Shown: positions 16,679 to 26,029 of the stretch, piece by piece
Layout: the number at the start of each line of letters is the position of its first letter
Numbering within the stretch: the first letter of the stretch is position 1
Assembly (NCBI RefSeq): GCF_022352215.1
Contig: NZ_JAKRWF010000004.1
Location: forward strand, 310,001 to 374,000
From: Flavihumibacter cheonanensis
GTDB taxonomy: Bacteria; Bacteroidota; Bacteroidia; Chitinophagales; Chitinophagaceae
Direction: 5' to 3'
DNA length: 64,000 bases
Translations under genes and position numbers: made by a program
The notes under the pieces: model-generated
What the model was told of the DNA's origin: nothing
Seen by the model: the letters and a program-made list of their open reading frames with translations, nothing else
Database searches by the model: none

Positions 16679-18958
16679 ATGAAACAACTGAAATGGTATG
16701 TTACCCTTTCGATCAACCTGCTTGCATCGATTGTTATTGCCCAATCCCTTCAACCTGTAGACTATGTGAACCCTCTGATGGGTACCCAATCATTGTTCAG
16801 CCTCTCCAATGGGAATACCTATCCCGCTATCGCACGCCCCTGGGGCATGAATTTCTGGACCCCCCAAACCGGTAAAATGGGCGATGGCTGGGCCTATGTG
16901 TACACTGCGGATAAAATTCGCGGTTTCAAACAAACCCATCAGCCTTCTCCCTGGATGAACGACTATGGTCAGTTTGCTATCATGCCGGTTACCGGATCAC
17001 TGGTGTTTGATCAGAACAAAAGAGCCAGTTGGTTCTCCCACAAAGCAGAAACCGTATCCCCCGATTATTACAGTGTGTACCTGGCCGATTATGATGTGAC
17101 TACCGAAATCACGGCCACCGAAAGAGCTGCACAGTTTCGGTTCACGTTTCCCAAATCAGATAGCTCCTTCCTCGTGATTGATGCGTTTGATAAAGGTTCT
17201 TATGTAAAAATTCTTCCCAACGAAAAAAGAATCATTGGTTATACTACCAAAAACAGTGGGGGAGTACCCGCTAATTTCAAAAACTATTTTGTACTCGAGT
17301 TCGATCAGCCCTTCACGATCGCCTATACCTGGCACGATTCGGTGCTGGTGAAAAATCAGTTGGAAATGAAAGCCGATCATGCCGGTGCAGTAGTTGGTTT
17401 CAAAACCGTAAAGGGACAAAAAATCAATCTGAAAGTAGCTTCTTCTTTCATCAGCGATGAGCAGGCCCTGCTCAACCTGCAGCGTGAAATTGGAAAAGAA
17501 TCCTTTGATCAAACACGGCAATCATCCCGCAAAATCTGGAATGAAACCCTCGGTAAAGTAAAAGCAGAAGGTGGTACGGATGAACAACTGCGTACCTTTT
17601 ATTCCTGCCTCTATCGTACGGTTTGTTTCCCGCAGAAACATTATGAATACGATGCGAACAACAAGATCGTGCATTACAGTCCGTATAACGGAGAAGTGTT
17701 GCCTGGCTACATGTACGCCGGCACCGGTTTCTGGGATACGTTCCGCGCACTCTATCCCTTGCTGAATTTGCTCTATCCTTCTATCAATAAGGAAATGCAG
17801 GAGGGACTCATCAACGATTTCAAAGAAGGTGGTTTTCTTCCGGAGTGGAGCAGTCCGGGTTTCAGAAATGTAATGGTGGGCAACAACTCTGCTTCTGTTG
17901 TGTCAGATGCCTACATGAAAGGACTTCGCGGATACGATATCAATAAGCTATACGAAGCACTTTTACATGGTGCGAATAATGAAGGTCCATTGGATGCAGT
18001 GGGCAGAAAAGGAGTGAACTATTACAATGAACTTGGTTATGTTCCCTATGATGTAAAGATCAATGAGAATGCAGCCCGCACGTTGGAATATGCCTATGAT
18101 GATTTCACCATCTGGCAACTGGCCAAAGCATTGAATCGGCCGAAAGAAGAGATCGCATTGTATGAAAAGCGCATGCTGAATTATCGTAATCTCTTTGATC
18201 CCGAAACCAAACTGATGCGCGGTAAAAACAAGGATGGCAAATTCCAGTCGCCATTCAATCCCTTAAAATGGGGCGATGCGTTCACTGAAGGAAATAGCTG
18301 GCATTATAGCTGGAGTGTGTTTCATGATATACAGGGACTCATCAACCTAATGGGAGGTGCAACTACCTTCGTGAATATGCTCGACTCCGTATTTGTGATG
18401 CCACCCCTTTTTGATGATAGCTATTATGGATTTCCGATTCACGAAATCCGCGAAATGCAGATCATGAACATGGGACAGTATGCACATGGCAACCAGCCCA
18501 TCCAGCATATGCCTTATCTCTACAATTATGCCGGTCAGCCCTGGAAAACACAGTATTGGGTACGCGAAGTAATGAACCGCATGTACAAACCAACGCCGGA
18601 TGGTTATTGCGGTGATGAAGACAATGGCCAGACTTCCGCCTGGTATGTTTTCTCCGCCATGGGATTTTATCCTGTTTGTCCGGGTACCGATCAGTATGTG
18701 TTGGGAACTCCGCTTTTTAAAAAAATGACCCTCCAATTGGAAAATGGAAAGTTGGTTACGATACAGGCTCCAGCTAATTCCGCTTCCAACAAATATGTGC
18801 GGGAAATCAAATGGAATGGTATAATCAATCCCAATACCTATCTAAAACACGGCGATCTCCTGAAAGGCGGTTCCCTTCAGTTCAGCATGCAGGCAACTCC
18901 GGATAAAAAAAGAGGAACAGATAAAAAGACCTTCCCTTATTCTTATTCTTCAAACTAA
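16679..18958 (+). CDS. GH92 family alpha-mannosidase, exported
   Basis: 759 residues with a signal peptide ending near IVIAQ. The GH92 hallmarks are visible: VNPLMGTQSLFSLSNGNTYP at the N-terminus, GTGFWDTFRALYPLL in the catalytic domain and GDEDNGQTSAWYVFSAMGFY near the C-terminus. GH92 enzymes are calcium-dependent exo-alpha-mannosidases that trim N-glycans or mannans from the non-reducing end, usually in the periplasm of Bacteroidota. The next gene, 5 bases downstream, is a GH125 mannosidase, so the two make a small mannose-glycan operon. The linkage specificity cannot be read here. Confidence 0.92.
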   Translation: MKQLKWYVTLSINLLASIVIAQSLQPVDYVNPLMGTQSLFSLSNGNTYPAIARPWGMNFWTPQTGKMGDGWAYVYTADKIRGFKQTHQPSPWMNDYGQFAIMPVTGSLVFDQNKRASWFSHKAETVSPDYYSVYLADYDVTTEITATERAAQFRFTFPKSDSSFLVIDAFDKGSYVKILPNEKRIIGYTTKNSGGVPANFKNYFVLEFDQPFTIAYTWHDSVLVKNQLEMKADHAGAVVGFKTVKGQKINLKVASSFISDEQALLNLQREIGKESFDQTRQSSRKIWNETLGKVKAEGGTDEQLRTFYSCLYRTVCFPQKHYEYDANNKIVHYSPYNGEVLPGYMYAGTGFWDTFRALYPLLNLLYPSINKEMQEGLINDFKEGGFLPEWSSPGFRNVMVGNNSASVVSDAYMKGLRGYDINKLYEALLHGANNEGPLDAVGRKGVNYYNELGYVPYDVKINENAARTLEYAYDDFTIWQLAKALNRPKEEIALYEKRMLNYRNLFDPETKLMRGKNKDGKFQSPFNPLKWGDAFTEGNSWHYSWSVFHDIQGLINLMGGATTFVNMLDSVFVMPPLFDDSYYGFPIHEIREMQIMNMGQYAHGNQPIQHMPYLYNYAGQPWKTQYWVREVMNRMYKPTPDGYCGDEDNGQTSAWYVFSAMGFYPVCPGTDQYVLGTPLFKKMTLQLENGKLVTIQAPANSASNKYVREIKWNGIINPNTYLKHGDLLKGGSLQFSMQATPDKKRGTDKKTFPYSYSSN

Positions 18959-18963
18959 CAAAC

Positions 18964-20397
18964 ATGGCAAGCAGAAGAAAATTTATACAACAGAGTGCGG
19001 TAGCAGCAGCAGGATGGGCGCTTTTGCCCTCCACTAGTTGGGCAATCAGCAAGAATGGATTTGAAAGCAAACGGCCACCCTTAGCCGAACGTAATTTCAC
19101 CAGTGAGGCAGTGGAAGCAACGATCCAGCGCGTGAAGAAGCAAATAGCAGATCCGGAACTGGCCTGGTTATTTGAAAACTGTTTCCCAAATACGTTGGAC
19201 ACTACCGTTGAGTTGGAAATCATAAATGGCAAGCCTGATACTTATGTGATCACCGGTGATATTGATGCCATGTGGCTGCGCGATAGCACCGCGCAGGTGT
19301 GGCCTTATCTGCCTTTAATCAAAGAAGATAAAAAATTGCAGACCCTGATCGCAGGTGTGCTCAACCGGCAGAAACATTGCATTCAACTGGATCCCTATGC
19401 GAATGCGTTTTACAAGGATGTAACGAAGGAGAGTGAGTGGAAATCTGATATCACGGCTATGAAACCGGGTATACATGAACGTAAGTGGGAGATTGACAGC
19501 CTTTGTTATCCCATCCGACTGGCTTATCATTACTGGAAACTTTCAGGTGATACTTCTGTGCTGGATGCAGAATGGGTGAATACCATCCGCCTTACTGTGA
19601 AAACGTTTAAAGAGCAGCAGCGTAAAAATGGTGATGGCCCTTATACTTTCCAGCGTACTACTTCCTGGGCTACGGATGGCGTTCCCATCAGCGGTTATGG
19701 ATACCCGGTAAAACCAGTTGGATTGATCTGCTCTACGTTTCGTCCCAGTGATGATGCTACCTTATTTCAGTTTCTGATCCCTTCCAATTTCTTTGCTGTG
19801 ATCAGTTTGAAACAGGCAGCAGAGATCCTGAACACATTAAAACTGGATGCAGCGCTTGCAGCAGAATGTGCGGCGCTTGCTGCTGAAGTGGAGAAAGCCC
19901 TGCAGCAATATGCGGTTGTGAGTCATGCTAAATTTGGAAAGGTCTACGCCTTTGAAGTGAATGGATTTGGAAGTTATCATTTGATGGATGATGCCAATGT
20001 ACCGAGTCTCTTATCACTTCCTTACCTGGGTGCAGTGAAGCCGGGTGATCCGGTATATGCAGCTACACGGCGCTATATCTTATCAACTGAAAATCCGTTC
20101 TTCTTCAAGGGCAAGGCGGCAGAAGGTATTGGCGGTCCGCATGGCGGGAATTATACCATCTGGCCGATGAGTATCATCATGCGCGGAATCACTTCCAATG
20201 ATCCTGCCGAAGTGAAAAAATGCCTGCAGATGCTGAAAGCAACACATGCGGATACCGGTTTCATGCATGAAGCTTTTCATAAGGATGATGCCACCAAATT
20301 CACACGCAAATGGTTTGCCTGGGCGAATACCTTATTTGGAGAACTGGTATTGCACACGCATAAAAAGTACCCGGCCATATTGGCTGCAAAACTATAA
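18964..20397 (+). CDS. GH125 family exo-alpha-1,6-mannosidase
   Basis: 477 residues. The N-terminus MASRRKFIQQSAVAAAGWAL has a twin-arginine motif and an alanine-rich segment ending near TSWA, so export through the Tat pathway as a folded protein is likely. The GH125 signature GDIDAMWLRDSTAQVWPYL is present, as are GGPHGGNYTIWPM and EAFHKDDATKFTRKWFAWAN. GH125 enzymes remove alpha-1,6-linked mannose from N-glycans and similar structures. It follows the GH92 gene by 5 bases and is followed 2 bases later by a GNAT gene, so the three are co-transcribed. Confidence 0.92.
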   Translation: MASRRKFIQQSAVAAAGWALLPSTSWAISKNGFESKRPPLAERNFTSEAVEATIQRVKKQIADPELAWLFENCFPNTLDTTVELEIINGKPDTYVITGDIDAMWLRDSTAQVWPYLPLIKEDKKLQTLIAGVLNRQKHCIQLDPYANAFYKDVTKESEWKSDITAMKPGIHERKWEIDSLCYPIRLAYHYWKLSGDTSVLDAEWVNTIRLTVKTFKEQQRKNGDGPYTFQRTTSWATDGVPISGYGYPVKPVGLICSTFRPSDDATLFQFLIPSNFFAVISLKQAAEILNTLKLDAALAAECAALAAEVEKALQQYAVVSHAKFGKVYAFEVNGFGSYHLMDDANVPSLLSLPYLGAVKPGDPVYAATRRYILSTENPFFFKGKAAEGIGGPHGGNYTIWPMSIIMRGITSNDPAEVKKCLQMLKATHADTGFMHEAFHKDDATKFTRKWFAWANTLFGELVLHTHKKYPAILAAKL

Positions 20398-20399
20398 CT

Positions 20400-20849
20400 G
20401 TGGATGAACTTCAATTGGTCAAACCGGTTTCAACAGATTTTGAAGCTTTGACGGAACTCTGGGAAGCGTCTGTCAGAGCCACGCATGATTTCTTACCGGA
20501 ATCCGACATTCAATATTTCAAACCACTGGTGCGGGATCAATTCCTCGCATCAGTGGATTTGCATGCTTTACAGGATGCATCCGGGCGTTTTCATGGATTT
20601 CTCGGCGTGCTGGATGGCAAGATTGAAATGTTGTTTGTGGATCCTGAAAGCAGGGGTAATGGATGTGGCAAGCGTTTGCTGCAAATCGCATTGGAACAAT
20701 TGCAGGCATACGACCTGGATGTGAATGAACAGAACCCGCAAGCGGTAGGCTTTTACCAGAAAATGGGATTTGAAGTAGTGGGTCGGTCGCCGGTGGATGG
20801 CATGGGTAAACCTTATCCACTGCTGCACATGAAATACCGCGGAAAATAA
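20400..20849 (+). CDS. GNAT family acetyltransferase
   Basis: 149 residues beginning with a GTG codon 2 bases after the GH125 stop. It has the GNAT fold: a central strand GKIEMLFVDPESRGNGCGKRL with the acetyl-CoA pyrophosphate loop (RGNGCG), followed by LDVNEQNPQAVGFYQKMGFE. It is similar to small YjaB/ElaA-like acetyltransferases; the acceptor is unknown. Its stop codon is immediately next to the end of trmD on the other strand, with no intergenic base. Confidence 0.85.
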   Translation: MDELQLVKPVSTDFEALTELWEASVRATHDFLPESDIQYFKPLVRDQFLASVDLHALQDASGRFHGFLGVLDGKIEMLFVDPESRGNGCGKRLLQIALEQLQAYDLDVNEQNPQAVGFYQKMGFEVVGRSPVDGMGKPYPLLHMKYRGK

Positions 20850-21527
20850 TCAGCTGTCCAGCAAATCGGGCCTTTTTTGTTCGGTTCGCTGGACAGCCTG
20901 TTCATAGCGCCATTCGTCTACTTTTTTCAGGTCACCACTGAGCAGGATCTCGGGCACTTTCCAGCCCCTGAAATCTGCGGGTCTTGTATATACAGGCGGT
21001 GCCAGCAGGTTATCCTGGAAGGAATCTGTGAGGGCGGAGGTTTCATCGTTCAATACCCCGGGAAGTAATCTTCCAACAGCATCTACCAAAACAGCCGCGG
21101 CCAGCTCTCCACCACTGAGTACATAATCGCCGATGGAAATTTCCATGGTTACAAAATGATCCCGGATCCGTTGGTCGATGCCTTTATAATGTCCGCAGAT
21201 AATAATCAGGTTGCCCATCAGGGAAAGGCGGTTGGCGATTTTTTGAGAAAATCGTTCACCATCCGGGGTCATATAAATTACCTGTTCATAGGGGCGTTCG
21301 GCTTTTAATTGTTCTATCGCTTTGGCCAGGGGTTCGCACATCATCACCATTCCGGCTCCTCCACCATATTGATAATCATCCACTTGTCCGTATTCATTCA
21401 CTGCCCACTGGCGCAGGTGATGCACCACAACCTCAAGGATGCCCTTTGTTTGAGCCCTTTTCATGATGGAGTGATTCAACGGACTTTCCAGCAATTCAGG
21501 CACTACCGATATGATATCAATTCGCAT
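20850..21527 (-). CDS. trmD: tRNA (guanine-N1-)-methyltransferase TrmD
   Basis: 225 residues with the SPOUT-class TrmD fold. Visible markers are [23 protein letters not shown] at the N-terminus (shown in part: [10 protein letters not shown]), [31 protein letters not shown] and [14 protein letters not shown], the knot region that binds S-adenosylmethionine. It methylates G37 next to the anticodon to keep the reading frame. In many bacteria trmD is in one operon with rpsP and rimM; here those genes are 36 kb away at 56.4-57.5 kb. The gene ends exactly where the GNAT gene ends on the opposite strand. Confidence 0.95.
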   Translation of the reverse strand: MRIDIISVVPELLESPLNHSIMKRAQTKGILEVVVHHLRQWAVNEYGQVDDYQYGGGAGMVMMCEPLAKAIEQLKAERPYEQVIYMTPDGERFSQKIANRLSLMGNLIIICGHYKGIDQRIRDHFVTMEISIGDYVLSGGELAAAVLVDAVGRLLPGVLNDETSALTDSFQDNLLAPPVYTRPADFRGWKVPEILLSGDLKKVDEWRYEQAVQRTEQKRPDLLDS

Positions 21528-21589
21528 TTGGCAAAGATATTGGTTACATTTATCAACTTTGTGGCAACGAAGTAGAGGGACCCAAGATT

Positions 21590-22522
21590 ATGTATCGAAT
21601 ACTATTCATTTTACTACTGGTGGGGTACGGACTGGCTTGTAACAGATCCAATGACACCCTGCCGAAAATCAGGCTCACCTATAGTGATTCCCTGTACTTC
21701 AAAGTACCTGGTACGGCGCAATCGACAGATCCGGTTACCAGACCTGCGGAAGCCGGTTATTTTAAAGCCATTCCCTTGGGATTGGCAATAGATAGCCTGA
21801 CCGGTCGCATTAATATCACCGAAAGTGAAGGTGGTATCCGGTATAAAATATTCTATATCAGCGACGACCAGGAAACCGTGTTGGATAGCGCCAAACTGGT
21901 AGTTTCGGGTATTGATTACCGGGATAGTATTTACAATCTGTCTACAGCCGGCCTCTTATTTGCAACACCTATTTACAATGCAGATCCTACTGCTGTTTTG
22001 CCCTGTGCGGATGATGATGACGATGACGATGATGATGATCCCACTAATCCGGATGATGACGACGATTGTGAGTTTGATGAAAAAGATACCGATGATGATG
22101 GTGATGATGATCTGCCTGGGGTTAATGGAGATGGCTGTAAGGTAGATGTGGACAATGGTGTGATCGACCTGGCAGGCAGTTTTGCTGATGGGTTCCTGGG
22201 TAATAACCCGACCAATGGAACCACCCGCGATTTTGAATTTTTCTATCGTATAACGGATGCCAGTAACCGAAACCTGCAAGCTATTACCGTACGCTTTTAT
22301 TATTTCAATACAGCTGCTGATATTCCTGCGAGTCTGAGGGCTGAACTGGGTAACAGGGATGCACAGGCGCGGGATGTATTGATGCGGAATCGGGATCGCT
22401 TTATTCAGGCTTCCCTGATGGCCACTACCGGTTTTAACAGGAGTGAAGACCTGATGCGCCTGGCAAGGGATATTACAAGTCGCCCTAAAAGACCCCCCAT
22501 CATTATCCTGGTAGGCCGCTAA
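21590..22522 (+). CDS. Acidic lipoprotein with poly-aspartate tract
   Basis: 310 residues with a lipoprotein signal (LLLVGYGLAC, Cys17). Residues 30-130 are beta-rich. The middle (about 141-185) is extremely acidic, with ten aspartates in a row, then DDDDDCEFDEKDTDDDGDDD and NGDGCKVDVDNG, resembling calcium-binding DxDxDG loops. The C-terminal part has strands and a helix (RAELGNRDAQARDVLMRNRD). No family was recognised. It is followed 37 bases later by the TPR-CHAT gene on the same strand and is probably co-transcribed with it, which makes it a candidate partner or substrate of the protease. This last point is inference. Confidence 0.6.
   Translation: MYRILFILLLVGYGLACNRSNDTLPKIRLTYSDSLYFKVPGTAQSTDPVTRPAEAGYFKAIPLGLAIDSLTGRINITESEGGIRYKIFYISDDQETVLDSAKLVVSGIDYRDSIYNLSTAGLLFATPIYNADPTAVLPCADDDDDDDDDDPTNPDDDDDCEFDEKDTDDDGDDDLPGVNGDGCKVDVDNGVIDLAGSFADGFLGNNPTNGTTRDFEFFYRITDASNRNLQAITVRFYYFNTAADIPASLRAELGNRDAQARDVLMRNRDRFIQASLMATTGFNRSEDLMRLARDITSRPKRPPIIILVGR
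22010..22039 (+). repeat. (GAY)10 microsatellite inside the acidic lipoprotein gene
   Basis: Ten consecutive aspartate codons, mostly GAT with GAC at units 4 and 6. Such a trinucleotide tract is prone to length change by slippage without breaking the frame. More GAY codons follow at 22052-22067 and 22085-22111. Confidence 0.85.
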
Positions 22523-22559
22523 GCCGGGAGATTTTGTAGTTTCGGGACTCCTAAGAAAC

Positions 22560-25316
22560 ATGCCAAGAAGTTTCCAGTTGTTTGGAGTCCTGTTGTTGTT
22601 GCTGCTGATCTGGAAGGGATTTTCCCAGTCGAATCAGCAGGCAGCTGAGCCTGCTTACTGGTACCAGCAAGCCGAAAAAAACTATGCTGCGGAAAATCCT
22701 ACCGGAACTACAGATAGTATTGCATTAGCTGCGTATGAAAAGGCCATTCAGTTGTTTTTACCAACTGCACCACGCAATGCTAAAGCCGGTGATGCTATGA
22801 TCAAGCGAGGGAATATCTTCCAGGGGCAGCGTGCATTTGCCAAAGCGCAGCAAGAATATCATCGGGCTATGGACTGGTTTCGTAGCTATGGAGCTGATAG
22901 CCTGTTGTTTTACCAGGCCAGTTTGCACCTGGGTTCCAATTTCTACTATACCTATGGTATTGACAGTGCCCGGTATTACCTGGAGCAGGCAGCTCGATTG
23001 GCTTTGAATCATACTGACTACCCCGACCAGGAAGTGCTCTACAACTCCCTGGGTGCTTTGTATTTTCAGAGTTCCAATTTTCTGCAGGCAGCCAATTATT
23101 TTGAGAAAGCCAGGATGTTATTGGATCCGGCTGCTCCTGAATACCGGGAAACCTTTGATGGTTTCTCCAACAATATCGCTTTCTGCGAGTCGGCATTGGG
23201 AAATTATGAAGAAGCACTTTCCATCTACCGGACCCTGTTGAAAGATGCCTATATTAATAACCGGGTTATTCAAAATATCGGGCACCTCTATTATGAGAAA
23301 AATGAACCGGATAGCGCGCTTAGGTATTTTCAACAAGTGGTTCCCAATGCCACCAATGCAACGGTTCGGATGTACCAGGAGATGGCAAGAATATACCTGG
23401 ACAAAAACCAACCTGATCAGAGTCGGGGTTTACTTGATAAAGCGGATAGCCTAAACCGTTTGCTGGGTGAAAGTCCCAGGGAGAAAGCAGTCAACCTGCT
23501 GCTCAGAAGCCGGCTTTTGGCAAGCAGCCAAAATTATCCGGAGGCACTGCAGTACCTTGAACAAGCAGCCGCCGGTATCAATGAAGACCTGGCTCCCTTA
23601 GTTTTGTTTGAGATCCATGAACAAAAAAGCGGCATTTACCTGTTGCGGCATAAACAGACAAATGCTACCGCTGACCTGAAAGCAGGTGCCCTTGCCTTAC
23701 TGAAAGCTATTCGCCTTGCTTCCTATATCCGAAGCAACTATGATAATGATGAAGCGAAATTGTTTTTTAACCGAAGCAGGGAAGCGATTTACTGGAAAGC
23801 GGCTGAAGCTGTTTACAACTGGTATGCACAAACGAAAGAGCAGGAAGCGCTGGAATCTTTTTTCGAACTGGAAGAAGCCTACAAAGGATCAGTATTAAAT
23901 GACCAGTTACGCCAGGCAAGGGAACGCTCTGCAATAAATCCCGGGCAGTCGCCATTGCTGGCAAAGGAATTTGAACTGAGGCAAACCCTTGCTTATTATT
24001 CTTCTCTGCTCAACACACTAACAGATGCAGAGGAAAAGGCCCGGATCGAAGGAGAGCTGATTTCTACCAAAGTTGCATTATCCCGTGTGCAGCAGGACTT
24101 GAATGCAGGTTTCAATGAAAGTAGCCTGGAGGATTCGGTATATGGCCTATCTGTTTTTCAACAGCGATTAGGAGGAAAGCAGGCAGTACTTAGTTTTCTG
24201 CAAACGGATGCTGCTTTATTCCGCTTCTTGATAAGACCTGGCACTATACAATTGGATCGGATACCGGTAACAGTAGCGCTAAGAGAGAGAGTTCAACATT
24301 TCATCAGTTCCCTGCATACCCAGCAGGAAGGGCTTCGTTACCAGGGAAACCAGGATGGTTATTATTTATACCAGGTATTACTGCAACCCCTGGAAGGGGA
24401 GCTGAAAAAACTCGAGTCCTGTACTATTCTGGTGGATGGCTACCTGCACCTCGTACCATTTGAAGCCTTGCCAGTAACGCAGGCAACGAACCGCTATTTG
24501 TTGCAAGACCTTACCATCAGTTATCATCTTTCCTTTGACCAGGTATATCAACAGCGTAAACCTGCAATAGCGAATGGGAAGGATAGTTCCTGGATGAGTT
24601 TTGCACCCTACGCGGAGGAGGATCCCTTAATCAGAAAAACCGGGCTGGCGGTGCTGCCTTTTTCTACCAGTGAAACCGGTAAGTCGGGCAGTGAATTGGC
24701 AATTGTAAAATCCGAAGCAACTAAAGCAGCTTTTCTAAGTTTGGGAGGCAGTAAAAAGATTCTGCATATAGCTAGTCATGCTGCTGCCAACAGGGAAGGC
24801 AATGGAGATTCCTGGATCAAGTTTTATCCGGAACAACCAGATTCTGTGCTGGGGTACACCCTGTTTCTACCTGAAATCTATCCGTTACCACTCAAAAACA
24901 CAGAGCTGGTCATTCTGAGTGCCTGTGAATCGGCCAGTGGCATTGCCGCTTCCGGCGAAGGTTTGCTGAGTTTATCGAGGGCTTTTTTATATGCTGGTGC
25001 AAACGGTGTGATTGCTTCTCTATGGAAATCGGAGGACCTGGTAACGGCCTACCTTATCCGAAAATTCAGGGAAAGCATCAGTTCAGGACTACCAGTGGAG
25101 AAGGCCCTGCAACAAGCAAAATTAAATTTGTTATCCGATCCTGAAATACCGGTTCAGTTTAAACAACCCAATTATTGGGCACACCTGGTTTATATTGGTA
25201 ATTGCTCTCCTGGTAAGTCAACCGGCAACTTTATCTGGTGGATCTTAGCTGGATCAGGAGCAGTTGTGTTAACAGTTTATTTTTTACGTAAAAGCGCTTC
25301 CAGTTCTTCTAACTGA
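22560..25316 (+). CDS. TPR-CHAT domain protease, exported and membrane-anchored
   Basis: 918 residues. A signal-like N-terminus (LLLLLLIWKGFSQ) is followed by repeated TPR-type helix pairs over about residues 25-420 (for example YNSLGALYFQSSNFLQAANYF, shown shortened: LGALYFQSSNFLQAANYF), a helical linker, and a CHAT domain in the last 300 residues. The caspase-type dyad is visible: His740 in LHIASHA and Cys789 in VILSACES, followed by GEGLLSLSRAFLYAGA. A transmembrane helix at 891-909 and a short basic/serine tail end the protein. With this layout the TPR and CHAT parts lie outside the cytoplasm. Its last 40 bases overlap the 3' end of the sigma-linked TPR gene on the other strand. Confidence 0.85.
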   Translation: MPRSFQLFGVLLLLLLIWKGFSQSNQQAAEPAYWYQQAEKNYAAENPTGTTDSIALAAYEKAIQLFLPTAPRNAKAGDAMIKRGNIFQGQRAFAKAQQEYHRAMDWFRSYGADSLLFYQASLHLGSNFYYTYGIDSARYYLEQAARLALNHTDYPDQEVLYNSLGALYFQSSNFLQAANYFEKARMLLDPAAPEYRETFDGFSNNIAFCESALGNYEEALSIYRTLLKDAYINNRVIQNIGHLYYEKNEPDSALRYFQQVVPNATNATVRMYQEMARIYLDKNQPDQSRGLLDKADSLNRLLGESPREKAVNLLLRSRLLASSQNYPEALQYLEQAAAGINEDLAPLVLFEIHEQKSGIYLLRHKQTNATADLKAGALALLKAIRLASYIRSNYDNDEAKLFFNRSREAIYWKAAEAVYNWYAQTKEQEALESFFELEEAYKGSVLNDQLRQARERSAINPGQSPLLAKEFELRQTLAYYSSLLNTLTDAEEKARIEGELISTKVALSRVQQDLNAGFNESSLEDSVYGLSVFQQRLGGKQAVLSFLQTDAALFRFLIRPGTIQLDRIPVTVALRERVQHFISSLHTQQEGLRYQGNQDGYYLYQVLLQPLEGELKKLESCTILVDGYLHLVPFEALPVTQATNRYLLQDLTISYHLSFDQVYQQRKPAIANGKDSSWMSFAPYAEEDPLIRKTGLAVLPFSTSETGKSGSELAIVKSEATKAAFLSLGGSKKILHIASHAAANREGNGDSWIKFYPEQPDSVLGYTLFLPEIYPLPLKNTELVILSACESASGIAASGEGLLSLSRAFLYAGANGVIASLWKSEDLVTAYLIRKFRESISSGLPVEKALQQAKLNLLSDPEIPVQFKQPNYWAHLVYIGNCSPGKSTGNFIWWILAGSGAVVLTVYFLRKSASSSSN

Positions 25317-26029
25317 TCTGCCTGCACTTTTTCAAAGTACAAGTGTTGCGGATCCTGTTTGATGGCCCTGAACAATTCCAAAGCTTTGTCAGTAGCTCCT
25401 GCTTTCAGGTAGGCGAGTGCTCCGTAAAACTGGGCTTCATCGCGGAAAGCAGGTGATGCTGCATTATCCAGGATGCGTTCAAAACTCAAAGTAGCAGCCG
25501 TCCAATTTTTCATTTCCATATAACTGAGACCAGCATAAAAATGGGAACTGTTATCAACTGGTTTGGTAGCTTCATAGACAGTAACTAATTCCTGGTAAGC
25601 GCCTTTTTTGTATAAGGCAGTGAGGTCAGCTGCTTTTTCCTGTGACCGGAAAACCGGTGCCTGGTAAGGCTGATATACCTCTGCATAGAGCTGGTCTGCA
25701 TTCATTGTATTTCCGGACTGCCAGAAATAGATACCCACCGCCAGCAAGAGGGAAGCTGCCATACCAATCCATTTGAGCCGGCCCATCCAGATCAGTTTCC
25801 TGTCGGCATGAATGGAGTTGTTTTCATTTAGAAACTGCTCGTGCAAGATTCCTACCTGTGCAATGATAGGGGCCCTTTCAAGAAAGGACTGGGCAGCGCG
25901 GTGGAGTTGGATCTCTTTTTCCAGTTCCTGCTCATTTAATGAGGGTGCCTGCTTTTGCAGCCAGTCGCGTGTGATGGTGCCTGTTGTATACTCATCTAGC
26001 AAATGATCTATGTGTAAATCAGGATTCAT
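25277..26029 (-). CDS. Membrane TPR protein coupled to ECF sigma factor (putative anti-sigma factor)
   Basis: 250 residues. The N-terminal 80 residues are helical and soluble, one transmembrane helix spans about 86-103 after a basic stretch (DRKLIWMGRLKW), and the C-terminal 140 residues contain TPR-like repeats (HFYAGLSYMEMKNWTAATL, then FYGALAYLKAGATDKALEL). The positive charges before the helix suggest the N-terminus is in the cytoplasm and the TPRs outside. The start overlaps the sigma gene stop by 11 bases, so the two are translated together. Position and topology fit an anti-sigma factor, though no zinc-finger motif (HxxxCxxC) is visible. The 3' end overlaps the TPR-CHAT gene. Confidence 0.65.
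   Translation of the reverse strand: MNPDLHIDHLLDEYTTGTITRDWLQKQAPSLNEQELEKEIQLHRAAQSFLERAPIIAQVGILHEQFLNENNSIHADRKLIWMGRLKWIGMAASLLLAVGIYFWQSGNTMNADQLYAEVYQPYQAPVFRSQEKAADLTALYKKGAYQELVTVYEATKPVDNSSHFYAGLSYMEMKNWTAATLSFERILDNAASPAFRDEAQFYGALAYLKAGATDKALELFRAIKQDPQHLYFEKVQADQLEELEALLRKK

Noticed and set aside
21973-22224. Minus-strand open frame with long serine runs
   Set aside because: The serine runs are the antisense of the poly-aspartate codons in the acidic lipoprotein gene; no start context or homology.
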